Shown piece after piece: positions 56,735-64,000 of a stretch of DNA of 64,000 nucleotides. Source of the stretch: an uncultured Fibrobacter sp. (GTDB lineage: Bacteria; Fibrobacterota; Fibrobacteria; Fibrobacterales; Fibrobacteraceae). The stretch spans positions 62,001-126,000 of the forward strand of contig CAKUTF010000001.1 of assembly GCA_934691725.1 (NCBI GenBank). Reading direction: 5' to 3'. Numbering within the stretch: position 1 is the first letter of the stretch; each line of letters starts with the position of its first letter. The translations under genes were made by a program, and so were the position numbers. The notes beneath the pieces are model-generated. The model was not told the DNA's origin. It saw only the letters and a list, made by a program, of their open reading frames with translations, and searched no databases.

Positions 56735-57702
56735 GAAAGTTCTCCCCAAATTTCCCGGACAATCTCCGAGGCAAAATCCAGGATCCATTCCTCGCGGATG
56801 TTTGGACAAGGAACACGCGCAAAACTTTTCCCGCCCGCGGCAAAAAATTTCTGTTTCAGTTCCACATCGACTTCGTACAAAGTTTCCAGGTTGTCCGCGG
56901 TAAAGGACGGACAGACAAGCAGAACGCTTTCCCCTTGCCGTCCCAAACGTTCGATCACCCGGACGGAATACGGTCCAAGCCACTTGACCGGTCCGAGACG
57001 GCTCTGGAACGAAAGATGGATTTCCGCATCGGGAACGATTTCGAGGAGTTTCCCGCGCCAGTATTCAAATTCCGAGCGACACTCTTCCGCATAGGGATCT
57101 CCGTTCCGTTCAAAGCGGAGGGGCGTTCCGTGAAACGAAAAGACGACCGAACTTTTTTTGTCCCAAACATCCAAAATCTCGCGCAGGATTTCATCTAGAA
57201 AGAATCGCTTCATGGCAAAGCCATCGACAAAGCGCATTTTCAAGTCCGGAAATTTCCGGAAAGCGGCAAGCGACAAGTCCCGCACGGCAACCGTCGTCAC
57301 CAGGGAACGCTGCGGAAAAAGCGGAACAACACAAATTTCTTTCAAGCCCCGTTTCGAAAATTCCGAAAGCGCATCCGCAATCGAAGGCTTCGAGCCGAAC
57401 TCGAAAGCGAAGCGCACCGGAACCCGGGAAATTTCTGCCGACATCTTTTCGGCAAAAAGTCGCGTATAGTAAATCAGCGGCATCTCTCCAAGCCCAGCCG
57501 AATCGATCATCTGCCGGTATTTTTCGGCGCTTTTCAGCGCGCGTCTCGGCGCGATGATTCCGCGGAGAAGCCATTTCCAGAAAAACGGAGGGTTTCCGAG
57601 CGTATGCGGGTCGCCCAAAAAATCGACAAGGTACTTTTCCACGCTTTGCGGCGAAGCTTCGGACGGGGAACCCAGTTGGACAAAGAGAATCGCATCGGAC
57701 AT
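56731..57702 (-). CDS. hemH: Ferrochelatase
   Basis: 323 aa. Inserts iron into a porphyrin in haem synthesis. FVQLGSPSEASPQSVEKYL start, FLGDPHTLGN-type segment, ICVVPLFPQRSLVTTVAVRD, the catalytic-His motif VVFSFHGTP, and CPSFTADNLETLYE. Length is normal. No other haem genes are in the window. Coupled to the barrel protein by the GTGA overlap. Confidence 0.92.
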   Translation of the reverse strand: MSDAILFVQLGSPSEASPQSVEKYLVDFLGDPHTLGNPPFFWKWLLRGIIAPRRALKSAEKYRQMIDSAGLGEMPLIYYTRLFAEKMSAEISRVPVRFAFEFGSKPSIADALSEFSKRGLKEICVVPLFPQRSLVTTVAVRDLSLAAFRKFPDLKMRFVDGFAMKRFFLDEILREILDVWDKKSSVVFSFHGTPLRFERNGDPYAEECRSEFEYWRGKLLEIVPDAEIHLSFQSRLGPVKWLGPYSVRVIERLGRQGESVLLVCPSFTADNLETLYEVDVELKQKFFAAGGKSFARVPCPNIREEWILDFASEIVREIWGELS

Positions 57703-57752
57703 GCCTCTATTTTAGAAAAATCGTCTATATTTTTGAAGCACAAGGAGCATTT

Positions 57753-59228
57753 ATGACACTTGCGGAAAGAATCCGAAAATTGCTGTCCGAACTGGAAAAA
57801 GGTTTAATCGAGCGCGAGAATCTTTTGCGGCTAGCCTTCTTAGCGGTCATCACGCAACAGCCGACCTATCTCTATGGGCGGGCCGGTTCCGGAAAACGCG
57901 CACTCGTAAAGCACCTCGTTTCGGGATTCCGCGGACTGGACATCCAATCGTACGGCAGGCGCATCCAAGAGCTTCCCCAAGAAACGAAGCCTCTCGATAT
58001 CGCCGTCTTCACAAGCTTCGAAGCGTCCATCACCCCAATGGTTACCGCCATCCGAGCGTTCCTCGACGAAAACCTCTCCCGCGAACTTCTGGTTTCCGGC
58101 AGGAACCGCCCGGACGCCTGCCTCGCCGAAGCGGGCCTTTCGGACAGCATCCATCTGGTCCTGACATTCCCCGACTCCGTCTCCCCGGATGCGCTCAAGG
58201 ACCTGCTTTCCGCAGCCGGCGACCCGAACCTCTTTATCGTCGAAGAGGAACTCAAAGTTTCCAAGGAAGAGCTGGACGCTTGGAACCAGTCGATCGAACA
58301 GGTCGAAATTTCCGAGGACAGCCTCGCCATCCTCAAGCAAATCGCCGCCGAATGCGAACGCAGCAACATCTACATTTCGGCAAAGCGTTGGCGCGGTCTC
58401 GCGAAGATGGCAAGGGCGCAGGCCTTTTTCGCCGGAAGGGCCGAAACGAACGTCACCGATTTTCTCTTTCTCTCCGAAGATCTCTGGGGAAAACGCACCA
58501 CGAACGAGGCGATTGGCAAAGGCTTCCAGGAAGGAATCAATGCGTTTCTCGACACTTACGCTCCGAATCCGGAAACGCTCCAGGCAGACGCCAAGGAGCT
58601 CTTGCTGTCTGCGGAGCATTTCAAGAATTCAACCGGCAGTCTTTACAAGACGACAGAAATCAACGGCAAGGAATATATCAGCTATTCCATCACCGTTTTC
58701 AACGAACCGATTACACTCTTCTGCCCGCTGTCCCGTATCGGCACAAACGAGGATTTCTTTCCGCTGAACATTCTCCACCGTGAAGAGACCCGAGCCAAAT
58801 GCAATTATATGGGCGGAGACATCTGCAAAATTTCCATCGATTCCAAGGCCAAGCGCAACGGAATGCGCGCATCGTCCATGATAACCAAGGCACAGACGGC
58901 ACCAAACGCGAATACCGTCTATGAAGATTACGCAAAGCTCCCGTCCGAAATTTTGCGCACAAACGACCCGAATGTCGCGGAAAAGAATCGCATCGGGCTG
59001 CAAGACGCCCACGAAAAGCTCTTCGAGGTCATCACCCGCACGCTCCAAAGCCTCAAGCAAATCAAGGCGCTCTACAACAAGAATTTCGAATACCAGAACG
59101 ATCCGTTCCTTTCGATCGAATCCTACAAGGATTTCATGAACCGCATCCTGAAACGCTACAAGGCTCTCGGCGAATTCAGCAAGGAGCTGCAGCAATACGA
59201 ATCGGTTCTTGCCCAGATTTCAAAATAG
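57753..59228 (+). CDS. RavA/MoxR-like AAA protein with degenerate nucleotide-binding motifs
   Basis: 491 aa. The N-terminal layout matches RavA (GLIERENLLRLAFLAVITQQ; LYGRAGSGKRALVKHL). The Walker A Lys is followed by Arg instead of Ser/Thr, and the Walker B position reads IAVFTSFE without the DE pair. ATP hydrolysis is therefore doubtful. The second half (residues ~290-490) is unrecognised, with helical, Gln/Lys-rich segments. RBS AAGGAG. Divergent from hemH; no VWA partner (ViaA) is next to it. Confidence 0.7.
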   Translation: MTLAERIRKLLSELEKGLIERENLLRLAFLAVITQQPTYLYGRAGSGKRALVKHLVSGFRGLDIQSYGRRIQELPQETKPLDIAVFTSFEASITPMVTAIRAFLDENLSRELLVSGRNRPDACLAEAGLSDSIHLVLTFPDSVSPDALKDLLSAAGDPNLFIVEEELKVSKEELDAWNQSIEQVEISEDSLAILKQIAAECERSNIYISAKRWRGLAKMARAQAFFAGRAETNVTDFLFLSEDLWGKRTTNEAIGKGFQEGINAFLDTYAPNPETLQADAKELLLSAEHFKNSTGSLYKTTEINGKEYISYSITVFNEPITLFCPLSRIGTNEDFFPLNILHREETRAKCNYMGGDICKISIDSKAKRNGMRASSMITKAQTAPNANTVYEDYAKLPSEILRTNDPNVAEKNRIGLQDAHEKLFEVITRTLQSLKQIKALYNKNFEYQNDPFLSIESYKDFMNRILKRYKALGEFSKELQQYESVLAQISK

Positions 59229-59249
59229 TCCGCTCAGAAAAAAGCCCGG

Positions 59250-59591
59250 TCAGCGAAACGCGAAATAGACCGCACCGACAAGGCAAAGCGCCGACCAGAG
59301 ATAATCTAGCTTGAGCGGCTGGTTCATCATGAACACGGCAAACGGCGCAAAGACGGAAAGCGCGACGACTTCCTGGATTACTTTCAGCTGGACAACGTTC
59401 AACGCCGTGTAGCCGTAACGGTTCGCCGGCACCTGGATCATATATTCGAAAAACGCGATCCCCCAGCTCGCGACCGCCGCGACAATCCAAGGCTTCGCAT
59501 TCAGGAACTTCAAATGCCCATACCAGGCAAAGGTCATAAAGAGATTGGAACAGACGAGCATCCCCGCCGTGAGCAAAGCGACTTTTAACAT
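59250..59591 (-). CDS. DMT-family small membrane protein (DUF486)
   Basis: 113 aa from ATG 59591; the longer upstream frame is a shadow. Four membrane helices. Family motifs: LFMTFAWYGHLKFLN, FFEYMIQVPANRYGYTALN and QLKVIQEVVALSVFAPFAVF. Transporter-like, substrate unknown. Last of a three-gene operon; its start overlaps the preceding gene by 7 nt. Confidence 0.88.
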   Translation of the reverse strand: MLKVALLTAGMLVCSNLFMTFAWYGHLKFLNAKPWIVAAVASWGIAFFEYMIQVPANRYGYTALNVVQLKVIQEVVALSVFAPFAVFMMNQPLKLDYLWSALCLVGAVYFAFR

Positions 59592-60400
59592 AAAGGCTTT
59601 TCCATATTTTGCAGAGAGACTGCGGATTTTCTTCGCATCAAGTAAATCGCAAACAAGGCGAACAAAAGAACCGAAGCGGCACAATGCGCCGATACCAGCC
59701 CGCCGAAAATCGCCGCGGAAAACATGCCGAGCACAAGAGAAACCTCCTGGATATCCGCCAGGGATTCCCCGTCGAGCGTATCGAGTTCCGCCGGCGAAAG
59801 TCCCCACAGGTAAGTCATCAGGCTGCTTCCGGTATCCGCGTCCGTATCAAGCAGGTTCACCGCCCCGAACTGATAGTCCAGGATAGATTCAAAAACGCGA
59901 CAGCCGCTAAAGTCCGTCAAAAAAGTCGCCGAAAGCGCAAGCCCGATTCCGAAAACCAGCCATTTTTTTGTCCGAAGCGCAAAGCGAGCCGTCACAAGCC
60001 CGAAGAAAATCCCGGCCACAAGCTCGATCGAAAACGCAAAAGTCCACGCCACGCAAACCGCGACGCTATCCGGGAAAACGGAATAAAGCGGAGAAAGGAC
60101 GCTTAGCGCACACGCAAAACATACCAAAAGACGAAACAGCCCGCCAAGCGGCTTTTTTCCCCCGCACGTATCCGGCAAGCCTTTCAGAAACACCGAAAGC
60201 AGATAGAGGATTCCCCAAAGAGTCACCAGAAACAGGACCGGGAGGAGAACGTCCAGCACCGTCGAAAACTTTTCAAAAATCGAAAGCAGCCCGACGAGAT
60301 CCACCGCATAGAGACCGGCATAGCATAGCGCAAGGAGGGGCGTTACCAAAAGGGACAGCGCAGCAAACCCGATCGGGACCTTGACCGGAAAGCGATTCAT
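59585..60400 (-). CDS. Multi-pass membrane protein of unknown function
   Basis: 271 aa, about seven hydrophobic helices and few charged residues. A periplasmic-looking loop near residue 180-215 is Asp-rich (LLDTDADTGSSLMTYLWGLS). No family recognised. Its ATG directly follows the TAG of the GroES-like gene, with GAGG inside that gene. Confidence 0.7.
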   Translation of the reverse strand: MNRFPVKVPIGFAALSLLVTPLLALCYAGLYAVDLVGLLSIFEKFSTVLDVLLPVLFLVTLWGILYLLSVFLKGLPDTCGGKKPLGGLFRLLVCFACALSVLSPLYSVFPDSVAVCVAWTFAFSIELVAGIFFGLVTARFALRTKKWLVFGIGLALSATFLTDFSGCRVFESILDYQFGAVNLLDTDADTGSSLMTYLWGLSPAELDTLDGESLADIQEVSLVLGMFSAAIFGGLVSAHCAASVLLFALFAIYLMRRKSAVSLQNMEKPLC

Positions 60401-60775
60401 CTAGACCTCGAATTCCGAAAGCCCGTCATCCCGAATAACGAGCAAGACGGCATTCTGCCCCACAACTTCGTAGCGTTCTCCGTTCACTTCGATTTCAAAA
60501 GCGTTGCCGTGCAGATAAAGAGCCTGGTCGCCGACTTCCACCTGAAGCGGAACATAGTTGATGGGATCCGCGGCTTCCTTCAGAAACGCATCCGGGTCGT
60601 TCGATGGTACAGGATATCCCGGACCGACCTTGACCACGATTCCCGCACGGACGGCATCCTTTTCCCGGACACCGGGCGGCAGATAAAGCCCGCTTCCCGT
60701 TTTCGAAGCGGCTTCAAGAGGCTTCACCAGAATACGGTCCCCGATCATCACGATTTTTTCCACATTCTTATCCAT
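60401..60775 (-). CDS. GroES-like (Cpn10-fold) protein
   Basis: 124 aa, longer than GroES (~95). IGDRILVKPLEAASKTGSGL, YLPPGVREKDAVRAGIVVKV and GPGYPVP resemble the Cpn10 core, with a mobile-loop-like segment containing the GSGLYLPP stretch. A ~25-residue insertion follows (SNDPDAFLKEAADPINYVPL). No groEL is adjacent, so this looks like a co-chaperone paralogue rather than GroES itself. First gene of the small membrane-protein operon. Confidence 0.75.
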   Translation of the reverse strand: MDKNVEKIVMIGDRILVKPLEAASKTGSGLYLPPGVREKDAVRAGIVVKVGPGYPVPSNDPDAFLKEAADPINYVPLQVEVGDQALYLHGNAFEIEVNGERYEVVGQNAVLLVIRDDGLSEFEV

Positions 60776-60831
60776 ATCCGAAAAAATAGAATTGTTTGCC
60801 CGAAAATCACCGCGATTTTACACAGTTGCAT

Positions 60832-60859
60832 TTGCTTTTTCTCTTTTTTTATGTATAAT
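60832..60859 (+). promoter_or_regulatory. Promoter of the 42-residue protein gene
   Basis: -35 TTGCTT (60832-60837), 16-base spacer, perfect -10 TATAAT (60854-60859) followed by ATGGGC. Confidence 0.65.
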
Positions 60860-60922
60860 ATGGGCGTCTGCTTAGAAAAGAAGACACAACCGCTGGGAAG
60901 ACAACCTCAGCAAGGAGATACA

Positions 60923-61051
60923 ATGAAAGAAAAGAACAACTTCTGGGTCGAGCGAGAACTCGATCTGGACAATCGGAATCAAAGCTACCTGTCAAGCGCG
61001 GCAAGGACCGAAGACGAAGATGACGGTTCCTGGTGGGTTGACGAAAAGTAA
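60923..61051 (+). CDS. Small acidic protein (42 aa), unrecognised
   Basis: MKEKNNFWVERELDLDNRNQ start, EDEDDGSWWVDEK end, TAA at 61049. Strong RBS AAGGAGA six bases before the ATG. The gene has a good promoter at 60832-60859 and its own terminator at 61072, so it is a dedicated, probably well-expressed unit. Composition: acidic, three Trp, no signal peptide, no membrane segment. It could be a regulator or anti-factor; nothing proves a role. Confidence 0.75.
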   Translation: MKEKNNFWVERELDLDNRNQSYLSSAARTEDEDDGSWWVDEK

Positions 61052-61071
61052 AGATTCCCCAAAAGCTCTGG

Positions 61072-61104
61072 CCCTGGTGACTTTCACCGGGGTTAGTTTG
61101 TTTT
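61072..61104 (+). terminator. Terminator after the 42-residue protein gene
   Basis: CCCTGGTGA-CTT-TCACCGGGG (one wobble), followed by TTAGTTTGTTTT. Starts 20 bases after the stop codon. Confidence 0.85.
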
Positions 61105-61324
61105 AAAACTCGTCCGAAACATTTCCGCACAGAGCGTCGAGAACATAGTCCTCGGGTTCTCCGCGAAGGTAAAAAGCATACAGGCTCTCGTCGTCGGCAA
61201 AATCCTCCAGGTTTACGCCGCGGCGCAGCTGCAACTCCTGGGAAATGCGCTTCTTGAAAGACTGGAAACCGGAGCTCAGCAGATACAGGGAAAGCGAAAC
61301 CGGCTTGTGAAGAATCTTCATCAT
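61103..61324 (-). CDS. Small hypothetical protein (73 aa)
   Basis: Starts ATG-ATG at 61324 with AAGG upstream: MMKILHKPVSLSLYLLSSGF, then FKKRISQELQLRRGVNLEDF and an acidic end. Convergent with the 42-residue gene, ending at its terminator. No family recognised. Amphipathic rather than membrane-spanning N terminus. Confidence 0.55.
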   Translation of the reverse strand: MMKILHKPVSLSLYLLSSGFQSFKKRISQELQLRRGVNLEDFADDESLYAFYLRGEPEDYVLDALCGNVSDEF

Positions 61325-61704
61325 AGGCAGCCTTCTTTGCTTGTGGTTTCGGAAATGACGAAAAACGTCACATCCTTATTTTAGATATACACAAATTATT
61401 TCACAGAAATTGTTTACAAATTCATTATTTCGAAATCGCCGTCAAGCCTTATCCGATGGGAGATTCCGGGTTTCCTACAAATTAACCTTTAAAAAATTGT
61501 CGGTCAAAATTTGACAATTCCATTTTCCGGTTTCCAACGGGAGAAATTCAATTTTTCAAAACTAGCCGCAACTCGTTGATTTTCAACAAGTTAGCAAAGA
61601 GTCCAGAGTGAAAAGGTCGTCCTTTCAAAAAGTCGTTTTCAAACATTCCATTTTTTTTTAGATTTCAACCGACCGTAAAATTCAACGAACCACAATTTTT
61701 ACAA
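61325..61704. other. AT-rich intergenic region with an inverted repeat
   Basis: No gene seen in 380 bp. The nested palindrome AATTGTC (61495-61501) / GACAATT (61513-61519), enclosing GTCAAAATTTGAC, could be an operator for the TPR gene. No clear promoter hexamers. Confidence 0.4.
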
Positions 61705-62661
61705 ATGAAGTTCCCAAAGCAATTCTCGACATTCCTCGGTGCGATATTTTTCATTTCAGCGGTAGCCGTCGCAGCCGAAGAGTCCCTTTTCGCTCTCCCC
61801 GAAACGCTCCAAAGCGAAGCGAGACGCACCTTTGAACTCGCCCTCCAAGCAAATTATTCCGAAGCTTATGCCGCCACCCAGAAAATCCAGGCCAAGAATC
61901 CGGGAGCAGCCTGCGTTATCCGCGGCATCGTCCGCTTGAGCGAATTTGACGACACGGGCGATACACTTGCGCTTTTCACCGCCGAAAAGGAACTTTCCAA
62001 ATGTTCGGCGGACAGCGTCTGGGATATCTTGCGGGAATTCGAACTGGGATACGCCCACACCGCCATGGGCCATTCCATCAAGGGAGCGCTCGGAACGCGC
62101 AAGGCAGCTAAGAAGTTCGAAGACGCCGAAGACCTCGACGCCCAAGCCTTTTACGCGATTTACGCCTACTATGTCGATGACGGGTTGAGTTTCTTGCCGT
62201 TCGTTTCCGACCACCGAGACGACTATCTGGAAATTCTCGAAAAAGGTTCTGCCCGGTCTGAACTTTTCTGGGCGCTCTATGCGACGCCGCTCGCCTGGAT
62301 GTATTACGACAGGCAGGAATACGACAAGGCATTAAATGTCGTGGAACGCTCGCTCGCCAAGGCTCCGGAAAATCCTGTCTTTTTGCAGATGAAGGCCGAT
62401 ATGCTCTACAAGCTAGGCCGCTTGACGGAAGCAGCCAAAATTTACGAGAAAAGCGCAAGCGATTACCTGAACCGGACAGGCAAATCGGTGCGCTATTGGT
62501 GCGCCATCGGGAATCTCGCCCGCATCTACAAGGAAATGGGCGACAGCGAAAAATCCTTGCAAAATGCAAACTTGTTCAAAAGCCCCGAATACAAAAAAAT
62601 CGAAAAATGGATGCCCGCTTCGCTCGTCAAGGACATGAAAAAGAAAAAGCTCTACCCGTGA
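61705..62661 (+). CDS. Exported TPR-repeat protein
   Basis: 318 aa. Signal peptide LGAIFFISAVAVAAEE (cleavage about residue 24). TPR-like pairs around 195-290: WMYYDRQEYDKALNVVERSL, FLQMKADMLYKLGRLTEAAK, LARIYKEMGDSEKSLQNANL. Likely a periplasmic or surface scaffolding protein. No Shine-Dalgarno is visible. Its last codons lie inside the terminator of the convergent GH45 gene. Confidence 0.75.
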   Translation: MKFPKQFSTFLGAIFFISAVAVAAEESLFALPETLQSEARRTFELALQANYSEAYAATQKIQAKNPGAACVIRGIVRLSEFDDTGDTLALFTAEKELSKCSADSVWDILREFELGYAHTAMGHSIKGALGTRKAAKKFEDAEDLDAQAFYAIYAYYVDDGLSFLPFVSDHRDDYLEILEKGSARSELFWALYATPLAWMYYDRQEYDKALNVVERSLAKAPENPVFLQMKADMLYKLGRLTEAAKIYEKSASDYLNRTGKSVRYWCAIGNLARIYKEMGDSEKSLQNANLFKSPEYKKIEKWMPASLVKDMKKKKLYP

Positions 62662-62670
62662 GCAGAGCTT
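62647..62670 (-). terminator. Terminator of the GH45 gene, inside the TPR gene 3' end
   Basis: Minus strand AAGCTCT-GCTCACGGGT-AGAGCTT followed by TTTCTTTTTC, 24 bases after the GH45 stop. Confidence 0.7.
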
Positions 62671-62693
62671 AGAAACTTGGATTGGAAATCAGA

Positions 62694-64000
62694 TCACCAT
62701 TTGGCGGCAAGTTCCGCCGGGCATTCCACTTCCACGTAAGTATGCCTTGGATTTGTGCTTGCCGCATTCATCCAAGTCGCCATGAATAGGCACCCTTCTT
62801 TCGCTTGCGGCTTGTTCGCATATTCCCGATTGCAGCTTTCCACCAGGCAGGATTTAATCTTTGCATCTCCGCCGCCAGCCTTTTCACAGGTAGCGAGCAA
62901 TCCGCCGTACTGTTCCCCCGCGCAGGAAAGCCCCATCACACCGCAGCCATTGTATTTGCCAACGCCGCCGCCGGGAATCATAATGTCAAACTGGCCTCCG
63001 TTTACGTCATAGCCGATATTGCTCGACATGACGATGAGCTTTTTGCCTTTCAGCGCCCTAGAACGCGCATTCGTACCGTCTTTGCCTTCTCCGGTAAAGG
63101 TAAGCATAAAGCAACGGCCACAGTCGTTTTCTCCACCAGGGGTTGCCGCAAAGGCATAGGCTACCTGGTCGTTGATGATTTGCGGAATCTGGCTCAGGCA
63201 CGTTCCTGCCGTTCCGCCTTCACACGCCGATGTTTCGTCCGCACCGGCCAAGGAACCGTCCGCATGGCAAGTTCTCGTCGGCGTTGTAGCCGGACCACCC
63301 TTGCCGTTCCACGCACAATGGGGTTTGCAGCTGTCCCAATAGCGCGTTGCGTATCCAGACCCTGATTTTCCGCCGGAAACAACTTTAATGTTGGGAGCCG
63401 CCCCGCCCGAAACCGAACTGCTCGACTTTGCCGATGAACTGGAACGCGCCACAACCTGCGCACTCGACGAAGACCTGACCGAGCTGCTAGAACGCTCCAC
63501 CGAGACGCTCGAAGAACTTTTCACGGAAACGTTTCCGACATGCAGCGCAACCGTATATTCCTTTCCGTCGATCGTCAGCTTGTCGCTCGTGCTTCCCTCC
63601 TGAAACCAATTGGGAACTGTTCCCGAAATCGTATAGGTTCCCTTGTCCCTGTCATAGTTCATCGTCAGGAAATGCAGGTTCCAGGAACGGGTCGGTTCAG
63701 AAGCGACTCCGCTAAAGACAATCGTCTCGATGGTCTGCCCCTTTTGCACGTTTTGCACAAGGCTTCCCGTCACGTTTCCCGGCTGGACGCTCGCAGAAGA
63801 CGTCGGGAGAACCTGGGCGGAACTCGAAGAACCGATAACCGGAATTTCCCCGGCAGAGGAAACCGGAATATCGATTTGTGCACTGGAAATACCCGGCACG
63901 TCAGGCCCGCTCGCCGAAGAAACGATCAGCGAATCCGGATTTTGCGGAATCGAAAGAGTGTCGTTTCCGGGAAGCGCAATGACATTGCCAGCCAGGTCAA
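62694..64000 (-). CDS. Secreted GH45 endoglucanase with Ser-rich linkers (N-terminal part outside window)
   Basis: The frame is open to the right edge, so the start lies outside; at least 435 codons are seen. C-terminal ~215 residues are the GH45 catalytic domain: SGYATRYWDSCKPHCAWNGK carries the family signature and the nucleophile Asp; GQFDIMIPGGGVGKYNGCGV carries the second catalytic Asp; many paired cysteines (CGRCFMLTF, GLSCAGEQYGG). Before it are Ser-rich linkers (VKSSSSVSVERSSSSVRSSS) and a ~100-residue Ig-like segment (SGVASEPTRSWNLHFL). Cuts beta-1,4-glucan outside the cell. Confidence 0.9.
   Translation of the reverse strand, partial: DLAGNVIALPGNDTLSIPQNPDSLIVSSASGPDVPGISSAQIDIPVSSAGEIPVIGSSSSAQVLPTSSASVQPGNVTGSLVQNVQKGQTIETIVFSGVASEPTRSWNLHFLTMNYDRDKGTYTISGTVPNWFQEGSTSDKLTIDGKEYTVALHVGNVSVKSSSSVSVERSSSSVRSSSSAQVVARSSSSAKSSSSVSGGAAPNIKVVSGGKSGSGYATRYWDSCKPHCAWNGKGGPATTPTRTCHADGSLAGADETSACEGGTAGTCLSQIPQIINDQVAYAFAATPGGENDCGRCFMLTFTGEGKDGTNARSRALKGKKLIVMSSNIGYDVNGGQFDIMIPGGGVGKYNGCGVMGLSCAGEQYGGLLATCEKAGGGDAKIKSCLVESCNREYANKPQAKEGCLFMATWMNAASTNPRHTYVEVECPAELAAKW

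Overview
The window is a bacterial chromosome segment that I place in the Fibrobacterota (family Fibrobacteraceae, a Fibrobacter-like cellulolytic organism). The evidence is a lipoprotein carrying the start of the 'Fibrobacter succinogenes major paralogous' (FISUMP) domain, secreted GH44 and GH45 glucanases (the latter with Ser-rich linkers), a Fibrobacter-style GroES-like protein and the overall gene order. No species can be named from the sequence alone.

Two large translation/transcription blocks dominate, both read right to left. Block 1 (812-14822) is tuf followed by the fused S10-spc-alpha operon, rpsJ through rplQ with secY, infA and rpoA. It runs from a good promoter at 14931-14959 to a terminator at 765-794; rpsD, adk and map are absent from their usual places. 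Block 2 (32954-47573) starts at a near-consensus promoter and runs tRNA-Thr(TGT), tRNA-Tyr, tRNA-Thr(GGT), tuf, rpmG, tRNA-Trp, secE, nusG, rplK, rplA, rplJ, rplL, rpoB, rpoC. It then continues into rpsL-rpsG behind a promoter of their own. The two tuf genes are nearly identical and much more GC-rich than their neighbours.

Between the blocks lies accessory DNA. An AraC/GyrI regulator is framed by copies of a dispersed intergenic repeat. An AT-rich island (16.9-20 kb) carries a cytosolic HExxH metallopeptidase translationally coupled to a secreted cysteine-rich protein. The small gene is duplicated and a 3' scrap of the peptidase gene precedes the second copy; a structured-RNA candidate and an XRE regulator follow. 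Next comes a glycan-use cluster (19964-29405): an Opp-family substrate-binding lipoprotein, two permeases, two ATPases, a GH44 glucanase and a TetM/EF-G-like GTPase. Enolase, a PIN-type toxin-antitoxin pair lying between two remnants of the same ATPase gene, and a truncated FISUMP lipoprotein complete this part.

Right of block 2 (47.5-50.6 kb) is a decaying zone: a frameshifted N6-adenine DNA methyltransferase, another broken gene, an intact thioesterase, a small conserved-looking protein and inverted copies of the dispersed repeat. From 50.6 kb to the end come housekeeping and surface genes: a metallophosphoesterase; an operon of LOG-family enzyme, Ser/Thr kinase, rhomboid-like membrane protein and a lone nuoA; ferrochelatase overlapping an Omp85-type barrel; a RavA/MoxR-like protein with damaged ATPase motifs; a GroES-like operon; a 42-residue protein with its own promoter and terminator; a TPR protein; and a GH45 cellulase cut by the right edge. 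A polysaccharide-export gene is cut by the left edge.
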